A program made the translations under genes and the position numbers. 64,000 nucleotides of DNA from Glandiceps talaboti (lineage: Eukaryota; Hemichordata; Enteropneusta; Spengelidae). Positions 49,250 to 59,900 of this stretch are shown one piece after another; within the stretch, counting starts at the first letter, position 1, and every line of letters starts with the position of its first letter. The stretch lies in NCBI RefSeq assembly GCF_964340395.1, contig NC_135567.1, forward strand, positions 4,767,399 through 4,831,398, written 5' to 3'. Under the pieces are notes generated by a model. The model saw only the letters and a list, made by a program, of their open reading frames with translations. It did not search any database and had not been told where the DNA came from.

Positions 49250-49613
49250 AGTGACCAAATTAATGAGGATTAGGTATTTATTTTGAATTTTTAATTTATA
49301 AAACAACTTTACTGTATTTTCTAATTGAAAAAAAAATAATGTGAAATAATATCTACCAATTCCTTGTTTGTAACTCAGTAAATTGAAAATCAATAAAATA
49401 TGTCTAAAATGTTTGTTATTATGCAAAAAAATAACAAAGTGTTTACACTTTTTTCATCTTTTTTCATCTTTTTGTAATCAAATGAGTTACAAACAAGGTC
49501 TTGGTATATAATATGTTATTTCACATTATTTGTTAAATTAGGAAAACACAGTAAAGTTGTATTATGAATTAAAAATCCAAAATAAATACATAATTCTCAT
49601 CCATATGGCCACT
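49250..49613. mobile_element. 364-bp foldback MITE with TTAA target duplication
   Basis: It starts AGTGACC and ends GGCCACT, flanked by TTAA (49,246-49,249 and 49,614-49,617). The arms are long: 'acaactttactgt' and 'aataatgtgaaataa' are mirrored by complements in the right half, up to 'cttgtttgtaactc' near the centre. The TTAA-AG boundary is shared with the 9.4-kb element, suggesting a related transposase type. It lies about 100 nt upstream of the ankyrin exon acceptor. Confidence 0.8.
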
Positions 49614-49971
49614 TTAATAATATTTTAATATTTCCTTTTAGACAACATTTAAATATATATATAAAAAATATACATAAGGTAGCTGTCTATTTTATCATTC
49701 ACACAAATGATATTATGTAATATTATATGATTAATATGTAATTTATATCAATCTATTTTAATTAATATCAATCCATATAAAACACACTTTTTTGTCACTT
49801 CAATTCAAACATATGATTATTGTAAAACACAGGTAGGGTTGATTTGAACAGTTTTATTTGAGATCATTATCATTTTGTCAAATCACAACAACCTGGAAAG
49901 ACTTTACATAATTGTATGATACAAATCATTAGATTAGCTTTGTAGATCAAATGATTTATAAAGGTTATAAG

Positions 49972-50158
49972 ACACAAATAGTTCAAAGTTGTTTTAGCAT
50001 TAAGTTTTCAATCTGTCAAAATCTAGTTAAAGCTGACCACTAGGTGGCGGTATGGTCAGCAGATTAGTCAGCTGTAACAATGAATATCATTCTGATGAGG
50101 ATCGTCAACAAGACAGATCAAAAGCTCAATGCTAAAAACATTTTGAACTGATTGTGCG
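49972..50158. mobile_element. Short inverted-repeat element with CTCF-like motif in its loop
   Basis: Arms of about 45 bp: 'agttcaaagttgttttagca' on the left and its imperfect complement at 50,126-50,150. The centre contains a smaller hairpin, gctgacca...tggtcagc. Confidence 0.55.
50037..50049 (+). promoter_or_regulatory. CTCF-like motif CCACTAGGTGGCG
   Basis: Agrees with the animal CTCF core CCAC-N-AGGTGGC. It sits inside the hairpin gctgaccac...tatggtcagc of a repeat element. Binding is not shown by sequence alone. Confidence 0.4.
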
Positions 50159-50306
50159 TTATATCATTATGTAATACATTCACAATGCTAAAACATGTAA
50201 CATTAAAAAGCTATATTGATGATGGACAACTGATATATACACATACTCTATGTAAATTAGAATATTAACACATGTATCTGTGTTATGGTTTCTAAGAATT
50301 ACTGGA

Positions 50307-50383
50307 CTGTAAGATATGTCGTGACGTTCCGCCCTCACTGGCCTCTGATGTGTGAGGGCGCCCCATCATGGTGTACCTTACAG
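50307..50383. repeat. 77-bp perfect-ended hairpin
   Basis: CTGTAAGATATG...CCGCCCTCAC pairs with GTGAGGGCGCC...GTACCTTACAG around a short loop. GC-rich and CpG-containing in an AT-rich setting. It could be a tiny MITE or a transcribed hairpin. Confidence 0.6.
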
Positions 50384-50540
50384 ACTAAAGAATTACATGA
50401 TTATACATCTTTACAAAGTTTGAGGAAATTTAAATCTGACCATGTCATCTGATACATTTAGATATTTACAAGATACGTTTTCATGTATGACGTCACTGTA
50501 CTACACCTAGCCATTTCACAGCTACAGACATTATTGTTTC

Positions 50541-50771
50541 AGGGGTGAGGGATGTAGCTGCCTGCTGGGGGTGTAGCTGCCTGCAGGGGGGATGTAGCTG
50601 CCTGCTGGGGGTGTAGCTGCCTGCTGGGGCAGGGGGGTGTAGTTGCCTGGGGTGTAGCTGCCTGCTGGGGAGGGGGAGGTTTGTAGCTGCCAGCTGGGGG
50701 GGGGGTGTAGCTGCCTGCTGGGTGGTGTTGTTGCCTGCTGGGGGTGTAGCTGCCTGCTGGGAGGGGGGAGT
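50541..50771. repeat. G-rich minisatellite, 19-24 bp unit
   Basis: About ten units of 'gtgtagctgcctgctgggg' with variable G-runs. The reverse-strand frame reads repeats of Q-A-A-T-P-P and is an artefact. Runs of four or more G every unit give strong quadruplex potential on the plus strand. Confidence 0.9.
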
Positions 50772-50869
50772 AGCTCCCTCAATGGCAAGGGGCTGGGTAA
50801 CCAAGACTACAGACTTTAAATGGATAGATGTACTTAAATAAATTAGTGACAATGGCATTATAGCACAAA

Positions 50870-51195
50870 TCTATAATAATCACATCCTCAAAGAGCTTTA
50901 CAATTATTACTCCATGGCACAGACCTATAGTGGCACAATGGCCCTTTACTTCCTCAACTCCCTGGGGAGCATACAATCAACCTCTATAAGTGCATGGGAT
51001 TAAAGCATTCACATTCATTTCAACATCTATCCTACCAGGTCCCCAATTAATATAGCTAGGTTAACCAAAGCGCAATTGTGGTTCAAATCTTACCCGAGAA
51101 CTCGTCATTCAGAAACAAATGCCAGCAATGGGCTCAACCCTGCAACCTGCAGATTCCTAGCCAGCCACTCTAAACATTCAACCATCATGACTGCA
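50870..51195 (-). mobile_element. tRNA-derived SINE, reverse copy
   Basis: The complement matches 19,458-19,775: 'aattggggacctggtaggat' (51,030-51,049), 'ctccccagggagttgagga' (50,953-50,971) and a tRNA-like head with 'gggttgagccc' near 51,130. Confidence 0.65.
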
Positions 51196-51289
51196 CATCT
51201 ATCCACTTGCCTTATACCAATGATGTTATTGTACAATATATATATATCACTAATTCATTATTGCTATGAGTATAGTCTACATTGTAGTA

Positions 51290-51714
51290 GTCTATCAGCT
51301 AGCCCTCGGATGTTCTTCCGATAAAATACGACACACAGCCGAACAACGCTATTGAGGATGGAACATCCGAGGTCTAGCGAATGTCATCAGGATATAAATA
51401 ACTGCCAATCAGAGAACCGTATTAGCGACAAGCACAAACAGAGGACAATAGCTAAATTTTCATGCATATTCATCTTAAGGAGGGGCTTGTAAAAATAACC
51501 ACCAATGCGTTAACTAAAATGTATGAATGACAACGTCTACACACACATATATATGCATATATGGCCCAACCCACCGCTTATCGTAATCTCAATGGAATGT
51601 CCGGTCTGAAAATGACAGTCGCTAGACTGTTCGGGCAAGCCCTCACATGCGAACTTCGTTCGCTTATAGTTATAGCATCGAAAGAAAGCCCGAACGTCTA
51701 GCAGCAAGACTAAC
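51290..51714. mobile_element. Insertion of about 425 bp with 12-bp target duplication
   Basis: Copy 2 of the tandem duplication has one 'acattgtagtag' (53,446-53,457). Copy 1 has it at both sides (51,278-51,289 and about 51,713-51,724) around extra DNA that is richer in CpG. The inserted DNA has internal inverted motifs ('ctcggatgttcttccg' and 'ggaacatccgag'). The family is unknown; the 12-bp duplication is longer than most DNA transposons make. Confidence 0.7.
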
Positions 51715-52157
51715 ATTGTAGTAGCTTTAGCATGTATGTGTTCACCTGCCAAATGTTTAATTTGCCTACACAACCCTGTTGTTACATTCCCCACATACGC
51801 CATCAATTGGAGGTTGCTTATGGGTGAGGTATCAATATTTTAGCATGTGACTTCACTTTTGGATATTTAACAGGCCTAGGTTGCCAAGCAACCAGTTACC
51901 TTAAACAGATGTTAATCTTTACAGCATTGACATTGAAATGTGAAGTAGCCCATAACAGATTTAATGATTTCATTACATCAATAAAACAAGAATCTTACAT
52001 TTCCAGGCTGAAGTCAAAGTATTTTGTAATACAACAAATCACATTTTCAAACGTAAAATGCACATTTCTGATGCGATCATTTTCATTTGAACAATTTCCC
52101 AACTAGTCAACAGAAGTACCATGACTACAAAATATCAAAGCAATTGGTCTAGCAGTT

Positions 52158-52402
52158 TTTTACTTTAAGTTGTTTACACACACACACACACACACACAGA
52201 CACACACACACACACACGCACGCACACACACACACACACACATACATACACACACACATACACACACACATACACACATACATACACTCACACACACACA
52301 CACATACACACACATATACACACACATACATACATACACACATATACACACACACACACTCACACACACAAACACACACACACACACACAGACAGACAGA
52401 CA
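52158..52402. repeat. (AC)n with CATA and CAGA units
   Basis: Compound microsatellite. All Cys/Val or His/Thr frames through it are artefacts. Confidence 0.95.
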
Positions 52403-52869
52403 CTTAGCGATCCCTACAGCACTACTGAACCTTATCAATTCAGTTGTACTAAAAATGAGTTAAAGGGGAACACCACTCAGTGAAATAATTGTATTTCCTG
52501 AGAGTTTTTTGGGTTTTAGATGACAATTTGTATAGTCATAATGACTCTTGGTTCCTTTTTAGTCTTCAATGGGTAAACTAATAATATTGGTGTGCATCCA
52601 AAGTTCAACGGCAAGAGGCTGGGTAACCAAGCCTACATACTTTAAATGGATAGATGTATTTAAATAAATTGGTGACAATGGCGTTATAGCACAATGGCGT
52701 TATAGCATACAATCCATTGCAGCCTCTATGAGTGCACAGGATTAAAGCATTAGCATTTCAACATCTATCCTACCAGGTCCCCAATTAATACAGCTAGGTT
52801 AACCAAAGCGCAATTGTGGTTCAAATCTTACCCAAGAACTTTAGTCATTCAGAAACAAATGCCAGCAAC

Positions 52870-53345
52870 GGGCTCAACCCTACAACCTGCAGATTCCTAG
52901 CCAGCCACTCTAAACATTCAACCATCATGACCCTACAACCTGCAACCTGCAGATTTCTAGCCAGCCACTCTAAACATTCAACCATCATGACTCTACAACC
53001 TGCAACCTGCAGATTTCTAGCCAGCCACTCTAAACATTCAACCATCATGACTCTACAACCTGCAACCTGCAGATTCCTAGCCATCCACTCTAAACATTCA
53101 ACCATCATGACTCTACAACCTGCAACCTGCAGATTCCTAGCCATCCACTCTAAACATTCAACCATCATGACTCTACAACCTGCAACCTGCAGATTCCTAG
53201 CCATCCACTCTAAACATTCAACCATCATGACTCTACAACCTGCAACCTGCAGATTCCTAGCCATCCACTCTAAACATTCAACCATCATGACTCTACAACC
53301 TGCAACCTGCAGATTCCTAGCCATCCACTCTAAACATTCAACCAT
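52870..53345. repeat. 60-bp minisatellite from a SINE head, about 8 units
   Basis: Unit: 'acaacctgcagattcctagc' ... 'cactctaaacattcaaccat' ... 'catgactct'. Copy 1 of the tandem duplication has a single unit at the same place (51,140-51,190). A 60-bp period keeps frames open on both strands (206 and 190 codons), which are spurious. Not a CRISPR array: there are no unique spacers. Confidence 0.9.
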
Positions 53346-53890
53346 CATGATTGCACATTTTATATCCACTTGCCTTATACCAATGATGTTATTGTACAAT
53401 ATATATATATATATCACTAGTTCATTGTTGCTATGAGTATAGTCTACATTGTAGTAGCTTTAGCATATATGTGTTCACCTGCCAAATGTTTAATTTGCCT
53501 ACACAACCCTGTTGTTATATTCCCCACATACGCCATCATTTGGAGGTTGCTGTGGGTGAGGTATCAATATTTTAGCATGTGAGTTCACTTTTGGATATTA
53601 ACAGACCTGTGTTGCCAAGCAACCTTAAACAGATGTTAATCTTTACGCCATTGACATTGACATGTGAAGTAGCTCATAAAAGATTTAATGATTTCATTGC
53701 ATCAATAAAACAAGAATCTTTCATTTCCAGGCTGAAGTCAAAGCATTTTGTAATACAACAAATCACATTTCCAAATGTAAAATTTCTGATGCGATCATTT
53801 TCATTTGAACAATTTCCCAACTAGTCAACCAAAGTAACATGACTACCAAATATCAAAGCAATTGGTCTAGCAGTTTTTTACTTTAAGTTG

Positions 53891-53892
<2 letters not shown>

Positions 53893-53941
<49 letters not shown>

Positions 53942-53980
53942 TTTCACTCACACACACACATCCACACATCCTCACTCACA

Positions 53981-54012
<32 letters not shown>
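53893..54012. repeat. (AC)n microsatellite
   Basis: AC tract broken by 'ttttcactc' and 'tcctcactc'. Confidence 0.95.
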
Positions 54013-54220
54013 GACACTTAGCAATCCCTACAGCCCTACTGAACTTTATCAATTCAGTTGTACTAAAAATGAGTTAAAGGGGAACACCACTCAGTGAAAT
54101 AATTGTATTTCCTGAGAGTTTTTTGGTTTTAGATGACAATTTGTATAGTCATGATGACTCTTGGTTCCTTTTTAGTCTTCAATGGGTAAACTAATAATAT
54201 TGGTGTGCATCCTAAGTTCA

Positions 54221-54474
54221 CAAAAATACATTCATTTCTCCAGTAACACCACTTTTCTGGATTGGAACCGTTAAAGGGGCATGGTCTGAAACGTCTATCT
54301 TTTTTCTTTCTTTAATTTTTTTTTTTTTTTTTGGGGGGGGGGGTTATTTTTTGTTACCTGTATGTACCACTGACTGTAACTTGTTTAATGGTCAGTAATT
54401 CATATGCAAAGCCTATACCCTGTTATCTAATGTATTCTATACTAAGGAATACCATAATATTCTTTTATACTTAC
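54221..54474. other. Non-coding with T-run and G-run
   Basis: A T-run followed by a G-run at about 54,316-54,343. No gene is seen. Confidence 0.5.
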
Positions 54475-54525
54475 AGTATCACAGTAGTTTACAGAGTGAG
54501 AATTTTGCAAGCAACTACCAGTCAT
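54475..54525 (-). CDS. Possible first coding exon of the ankyrin gene
   Basis: The ATG (54,523-54,525) opens 17 codons, MTGSCLQNSHSVNYCDT, ending at a consensus gtaagt donor (54,469-54,474) in phase 0. This fits the phase of the ankyrin exon at 49,059-49,145 (DLIVAAADGD). Position and phase are right for a short leader exon. There is no homology, and upstream sequence stays open, so start choice and even coding status are uncertain. Confidence 0.35.
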
Positions 54526-55195
54526 TACACAAGTAACAGTGAATGACTGTTTATTTGACCAACCAAAATTGTGCATTCTCCTACCTCTTATTATGTTGTG
54601 ACTCACATTTATACAATTACCGATAGTTGATTACATACTTTTCAGGATGAATGTCAATATATCGAAATGACAGTTCCAAAAAATAATTCCAGTTGTAGCT
54701 AGTTTAGCTTTAATAATTGATCAACTTTTATAGAACAGTCTATGACAACTTGCTGCTTTCACTTGATTCTAGGCAGTCAGAAGTACAGAGCTCAGGTTAG
54801 ACTAATGAGGTTAAAACAAGTAATTTTGAAAACACCAACTTTTGAGGTGCTTTTCTCACAAATGTTTAGCCACAGAATCAAGGCAAATGAGGATTGTGTA
54901 TTTTGGTTATATCCCATAACCAAAATTCAAAATCCCAAATTGCCCGGATTCTAGGCCAACAAACATATGACGATATCATATATGGAGTATCCAGCTTTCA
55001 GTACAGGTATTACAAAATTGGCCATAAAGATGAACTCAATGATACAACAGAGATAGTAATGCATCACTATGCATCACCCCCTCCTTTTTTAATTCTTGTT
55101 TATTCTGTATCATCGTCATCATAATTTGATGAATGTATCCAAATTGTCCAATACTTTGGTTTTTCACCTTCTTTCACCCTTACTATAGTTAGATT
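54526..55195. other. Upstream region, no gene recognised
   Basis: Two plus-strand open frames (54,742-54,954 and 54,894-55,124) have no splice or domain support. No CpG-rich promoter is seen here. Confidence 0.4.
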
Positions 55196-56655
55196 AATAC
55201 ATTTATAGTCTATGTACAGAGTACAAATTATATATATTAATACTAGATAGGAGTTAGTTGTAAAGTTATACATTTACAGTCTATGTACAGAGTACAACTT
55301 ATAAATATTAATACTAGATAGGAGTTAGTTGTAAAGTTATACATTTACAATCTATGTACAGAGTACAACTTATAAATATTAATACTAGATAGGAGTTAGT
55401 TGTAAAGTTATACATTTACAATCTATGTACAGAGTACAACTTATAAATATTAATACTAGATAGGAGTTAGTTGTAAAGTTATACATTTACAATCTATGTA
55501 CAGAGTACAACTTATAAATATTAATACTAGATAGGAATTAGTTGTAAAGTTATACATTTACAGTCTATGTACAGAGTACAACTTATAAATATTAATACTA
55601 GATAGGAGTTAGTTGTAAAGTTATACATTTACAATCTATGTACAGAGAACAACTTATATATATTAATACTAGATAGGAGTTAGTTGTAAAGTTATACATT
55701 TACAATCTATGTACAGAATACAACTTATAAATATTAATACTAGATAGGAGTTAGTTGTAAAGTTATACATTTACAATCTATGTACAGAATACAACTTATA
55801 TATATTAATACTAGATAGGAGTTAGTTGTAAAGTTATACATTTACAGTCTATGTACAGAGTACAACTTATATATATTAATACTAGATAGGAGTTAGTTGT
55901 AAAGTTATACATTTACAGTCTATGTACAGAGTACAACTTATATATATTAATACTAGATAGGAGTTAGTTGTAAAGTTATACATTTACAATCTATGTACAG
56001 AGAACAACTTATATATATTAATACTAGATAGGAGTTAGTTGTAAAGTTATACATTTACAATCTATGTACAGAATACAACTTATAAATATTAATACTAGAT
56101 AGGAGTTAGTTGTAAAGTTATACATTTACAATCTATGTACAGAATACAACTTATATATATTAATACTAGATAGGAGTTAGTTGTAAAGTTATACATTTAC
56201 AGTCTATGTACAGAGTACAACTTATAAATATTAATACTAGATAGGAGTTAGTTGTAAAGTTATACATTTACAGTCTATGTACAGAGTACAACTTATAAAT
56301 ATTAATACTAGATAGGAGTTTGTTGTAAAGTTATACATTTATAGTCTATGTGCAGAGTACAACTTATATATATTAATACTAGATAGGAGTTAGTTGTAAA
56401 GTTATACATTTATAGTCTATGTACAGAGTACAACTTATAAATATTAATACTAGATAGGAGTTTGTTGTAAAGTTATACATTTACAGTCTATGTACAGAGT
56501 ACAACTTATAAATATTAATACTAGATAGGAGTTAGTTGTAAAGTTATACATTTATAGTCTATGTGCAGAGTACAACTTATAAATATTAATACTAGATAGG
56601 AGTTTGTTGTAAAGTTATACATTTACAATCTATGTACAGAGTACAACTTATATAT
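55196..56655. repeat. 71-bp satellite array, about 20 copies
   Basis: Unit includes 'ctatgtacagagtacaactt', 'attaatactagataggagtt' and 'agttgtaaagttatacattt'. Variants (aat/tat, ggagtta/ggagttt, tac/tgc) are grouped in runs of neighbouring units, showing local homogenisation. Stops in all frames; no coding. Confidence 0.95.
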
Positions 56656-56990
56656 ACAGTCTGGATGCTAACGTTGTTTCTAACTAAACCACATCTGGTC
56701 AAAGTCGCTCAATTAGCACAAAAAGTTGTTCATCCAATCAGTGAACCCCAACTGCTATAGTGATGTAAACACTGTATGAGAAGCATCCTGAGCTGACAAA
56801 TATACCATATATGGACATTACAGTACCATATTTAGACATTACATATTAAGGGCCAACATAAACACCAACTTTATGACAGACTGTGATTGATTAACAAAGA
56901 CATTATGTTAATGACCGTGTTGGTGGCTGTGGATGGATTTTAAAATGTATTTCATACATCTCATGACTGCTAGAGTAACGACTTTGACTA
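56656..56990 (-). repeat. Inverted, diverged copy of part of block B
   Basis: The reverse of 16,240-16,570 (and 30,700-31,020). Shared landmarks are 'cagtctggatgc', 'tctggtcaaagtc' and 'cattatgttaatgacc'-like passages, ending in 'actatactgtgagt'. It leads straight into the 48-bp satellite. Confidence 0.65.
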
Positions 56991-59900
56991 TACTGTGAGT
57001 AGAGGTATAAATGGTAAGAATACTGTATAGGAACTAGACTAGTGGGTGGAGATGTAAATTGTAATGATACTGTATAGGAACTAGACTATGTGAGTAGAGG
57101 TATAAATGGTAAGAATATTGTATAGGAACTAGACTATGTGAGTAGAGGTATAAATGGTAAGAATATTGTATAGGAACTAGACTATGTGAGTAGAGGTATA
57201 AATGGTAAGAATATTGTATAGGAACTAGACTATGTGAGTAGAGGTATAAATGGTAAGAATACTGTATAGGAACTAGACTATGTGAGTAGAGGTATAAATG
57301 GTAAGAATACTGTATAGGAACTAGACTAGTGGGTGGAGATGTAAATTGTAATGATACTGTATAGGAACTAGACTGTGTGAGTGGAGGTGTAAATGGTAAT
57401 GATAAAGGAACTAGACTATGTGAGTGGAGGTGTAAATGGTAATGATACTGTGTAGGAACTAGACTAGTGGGTGGCGGTGTAAATGGTAACGATACAGTAT
57501 AGGAACTAGACTGTGAGTAGAGGTATAAATGGTAAGAATACTGTATAGGAACTAGACTAGTAGGTGGAGGTATAAATGGTAATGATACAGTATAGGAACT
57601 AGACTATGTGAGTGGATGTATAAATGGTAATGATACTGTATAGGAACTAGACTAGTGGGTGGCGGTGTAAATGGTAATGATACTGTATAGGAACTAGACT
57701 AGTAAGTGGAGGTATAAATGGTAATGATACTGTATAGGAACTAGACTAGTGGGTGGCGGTGTAAATGGTAATGATACTGTATAGGAACTAGACTAGTGGG
57801 TTTTGGTGTAAATGGTAATGATACTGTATAGGAACTACACTATGTGAGTGGAGGTGTAAATGGTAACGATACTGTATAGGAACTAGACTATGTGAGTGAA
57901 GGTGTAAATGGTAATGATACTGTATAGGAACTAGACTAGTGAGTAGAGGTATAAATGGTAAGATTACTGTATAGGAACTAGACTAGTGAGTTGAGGTGTA
58001 AATGGTAACGATACTGTATAGGAACTAGACTAGTGAGTGGAGATGTAAATGGTAATGATACTGTATAGGAACTAGACTGTGTGAGTGGAGGTGTAAATGG
58101 TAATGATACTGTATAGGAACTAGACTATGTGAGTGAAGGTGTAAATGGTAATGATACTGTATAGGAACTAGACTATGTGAGTGGAGGTGTAAATGGTAAT
58201 GATACTGTATAGGAACTAGACTAGTGGGTGGCGGTGTAAATGGTAATGATACTGTATAGGAACTAGACTAGTAAGTGGAGGTATAAATGGTAATGATACT
58301 GTATAGGAACTAGACTAGTGGGTGGCGGTGTAAATGGTAATGATACTGTATAGGAACTAGACTAGTGGGTTTTGGTGTAAATGGTAATGATACTGTATAG
58401 GAACTAGACTATGTGAGTGGAGGTGTAAATGGTAACGATACTGTATAGGAACTAGACTATGTGAGTGAAGGTGTAAATGGTAATGATACTGTATAGGAAC
58501 TAGACTAGTGAGTGGAGATGTAAATGGTAATGATACTGTATAGGAACTAGACTAGTGAGTAGAGGTATAAATGGTAAGATTACTGTATAGGAACTAGACT
58601 AGTGGGTGGAGATGTAAATTGTAATGATACTGTATAGGAACTAGACTAGTGAGTAGAGGTATAAATGGTAAGATTACTGTATAGGAACTAGACTAGTGAG
58701 TAGAGGTATAAATGGTAAGATTACTGTATAGGAACTAGACTAGTGAGTTGAGGTGTAAATGGTAACGATACTGTATAGGAACTAGACTAGTGAGTGGAGA
58801 TGTAAATGGTAATGATACTGTATAGGAACTAGACTGTGTGAGTGGAGGTGTAAATGGTAATGATACTGTATAAGAACTAGACTATGTGAGTGAAGGTGTA
58901 AATGGTAATGATACTGTATAGGAACTAGACTGTGAGTGAAGGTGTAAATGGTAATGATACTGTATAGGAACTAGACTATGTGAGTGGAGGTGTAAATGGT
59001 AATGATACTGTATAGGAACTAGACTATGTGAGTGAAGGTGTAAATGGTAATGATACTGTATAGGAACTAGACTATGTGAGTGGAGGTGTAAATTGTAATG
59101 ATACTGTGTAGGAACTAGACTATGTGAGTGAAGGTGTAAATGGTAATGATACTGTATAGGAACTAGACTATGTGAGTGGAGGTGTAAATTGTAATGATAC
59201 TGTGTAGGAACTAGACTATGTGAGTGGAGGTGTAAATGGTAATGATACTGTATAGGAACTAGACTATGTGAGTGGAGGTGTAAATGGTAATGATACTGTA
59301 TAGGAACTAGACTATGTGAGTGGAGGTGTAAATTGTAATGATATTGTGTAGGAACTAGACTAGTGAGTGAAGGTGAAAATGGTAATGATACTGTATAGGA
59401 ACTAGACTATGTGAGTGGAGGTGTAAATGGTAATGATACTGTGTAGGAACTAGACTATGTGAGTGACGGTGTAAATGGTAATCATACTGTATAGGAACTA
59501 GACTATGTGAGTGAAGGTGTAAATGGTAATGATACTGTATAGGAACTAGACTATGTGAGTGGAGGTGTAAATTGTAATGATATTGTGTAGGAACTAGACT
59601 ATGTGAGTGAAGGTGTAAATGGTAATGATACTGTGTAGGAACTAGACTATGTGAGTGACGGTGTAAATGGTAATCATACTGTATAGGAACTAGACTATGT
59701 GAGTGGAGGTGTAAATGGTAATGATACTGTATAGGAACTAGACTATGTGAGTGGAGGTGTAAATGGTAATGATACTGTATAGGAACTAGACTATGTGAGT
59801 GGAGGTGTAAATTGTAATGATACTGTGTAGGAACTAGACTGTGAGTGAAGGTGTAAATGGTAATGATACTGTATAGGAACTAGACTATGTGAGTGGAGGT

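Larger units (their letters stand above)
50861..52451. mobile_element. TAGCAC-family element, composite, copy 1
   Basis: Starts TAGCACAAATCT after 'gacaatggcatta', close to the family start. The interior has a diverged minisatellite unit (51,780-51,840) and the family 3' region ('tttgaacaatttcccaacta'). An AC/CATA/CAGA microsatellite (52,158-52,402) and a hairpin tail with 'cagttgtacta' follow. A SINE and a further insertion interrupt it. Confidence 0.5.
50778..52603. repeat. 1.8-kb tandem duplication, copy 1
   Basis: Begins 'atggcaaggggctgggtaac' and ends 'ggtgtgcatccaaagttca'. Copy 2 follows directly. It contains a reverse SINE, an inserted sequence of about 425 bp and a family tail with a long AC tract. 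Confidence 0.85.
52686..54065. mobile_element. TAGCAC-family element, composite, copy 2
   Basis: Start 'tagcacaatggcgttatagc', so the head motif itself is duplicated. Family 3' region at 53,780-53,890, AC tract at 53,893-54,012, hairpin tail ending at 54,065. Confidence 0.5.
52604..54220. repeat. 1.8-kb tandem duplication, copy 2
   Basis: Partner of 50,778-52,603. It lacks the 425-bp insertion and most of the SINE 3' part, but the SINE head is expanded into 60-bp repeats. Confidence 0.85.

Noticed and set aside
50493-50858. 121-codon Pro/Gln/Ala/Thr-rich minus frame
   Set aside because: Generated by the G-rich minisatellite.
52870-53345. CRISPR-like regular array
   Set aside because: Head-to-tail repeats without unique spacers, in animal DNA.
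52816-53436. 206-codon plus and 190-codon minus frames of 20-residue repeats
   Set aside because: Products of the 60-bp minisatellite, open on both strands simultaneously.
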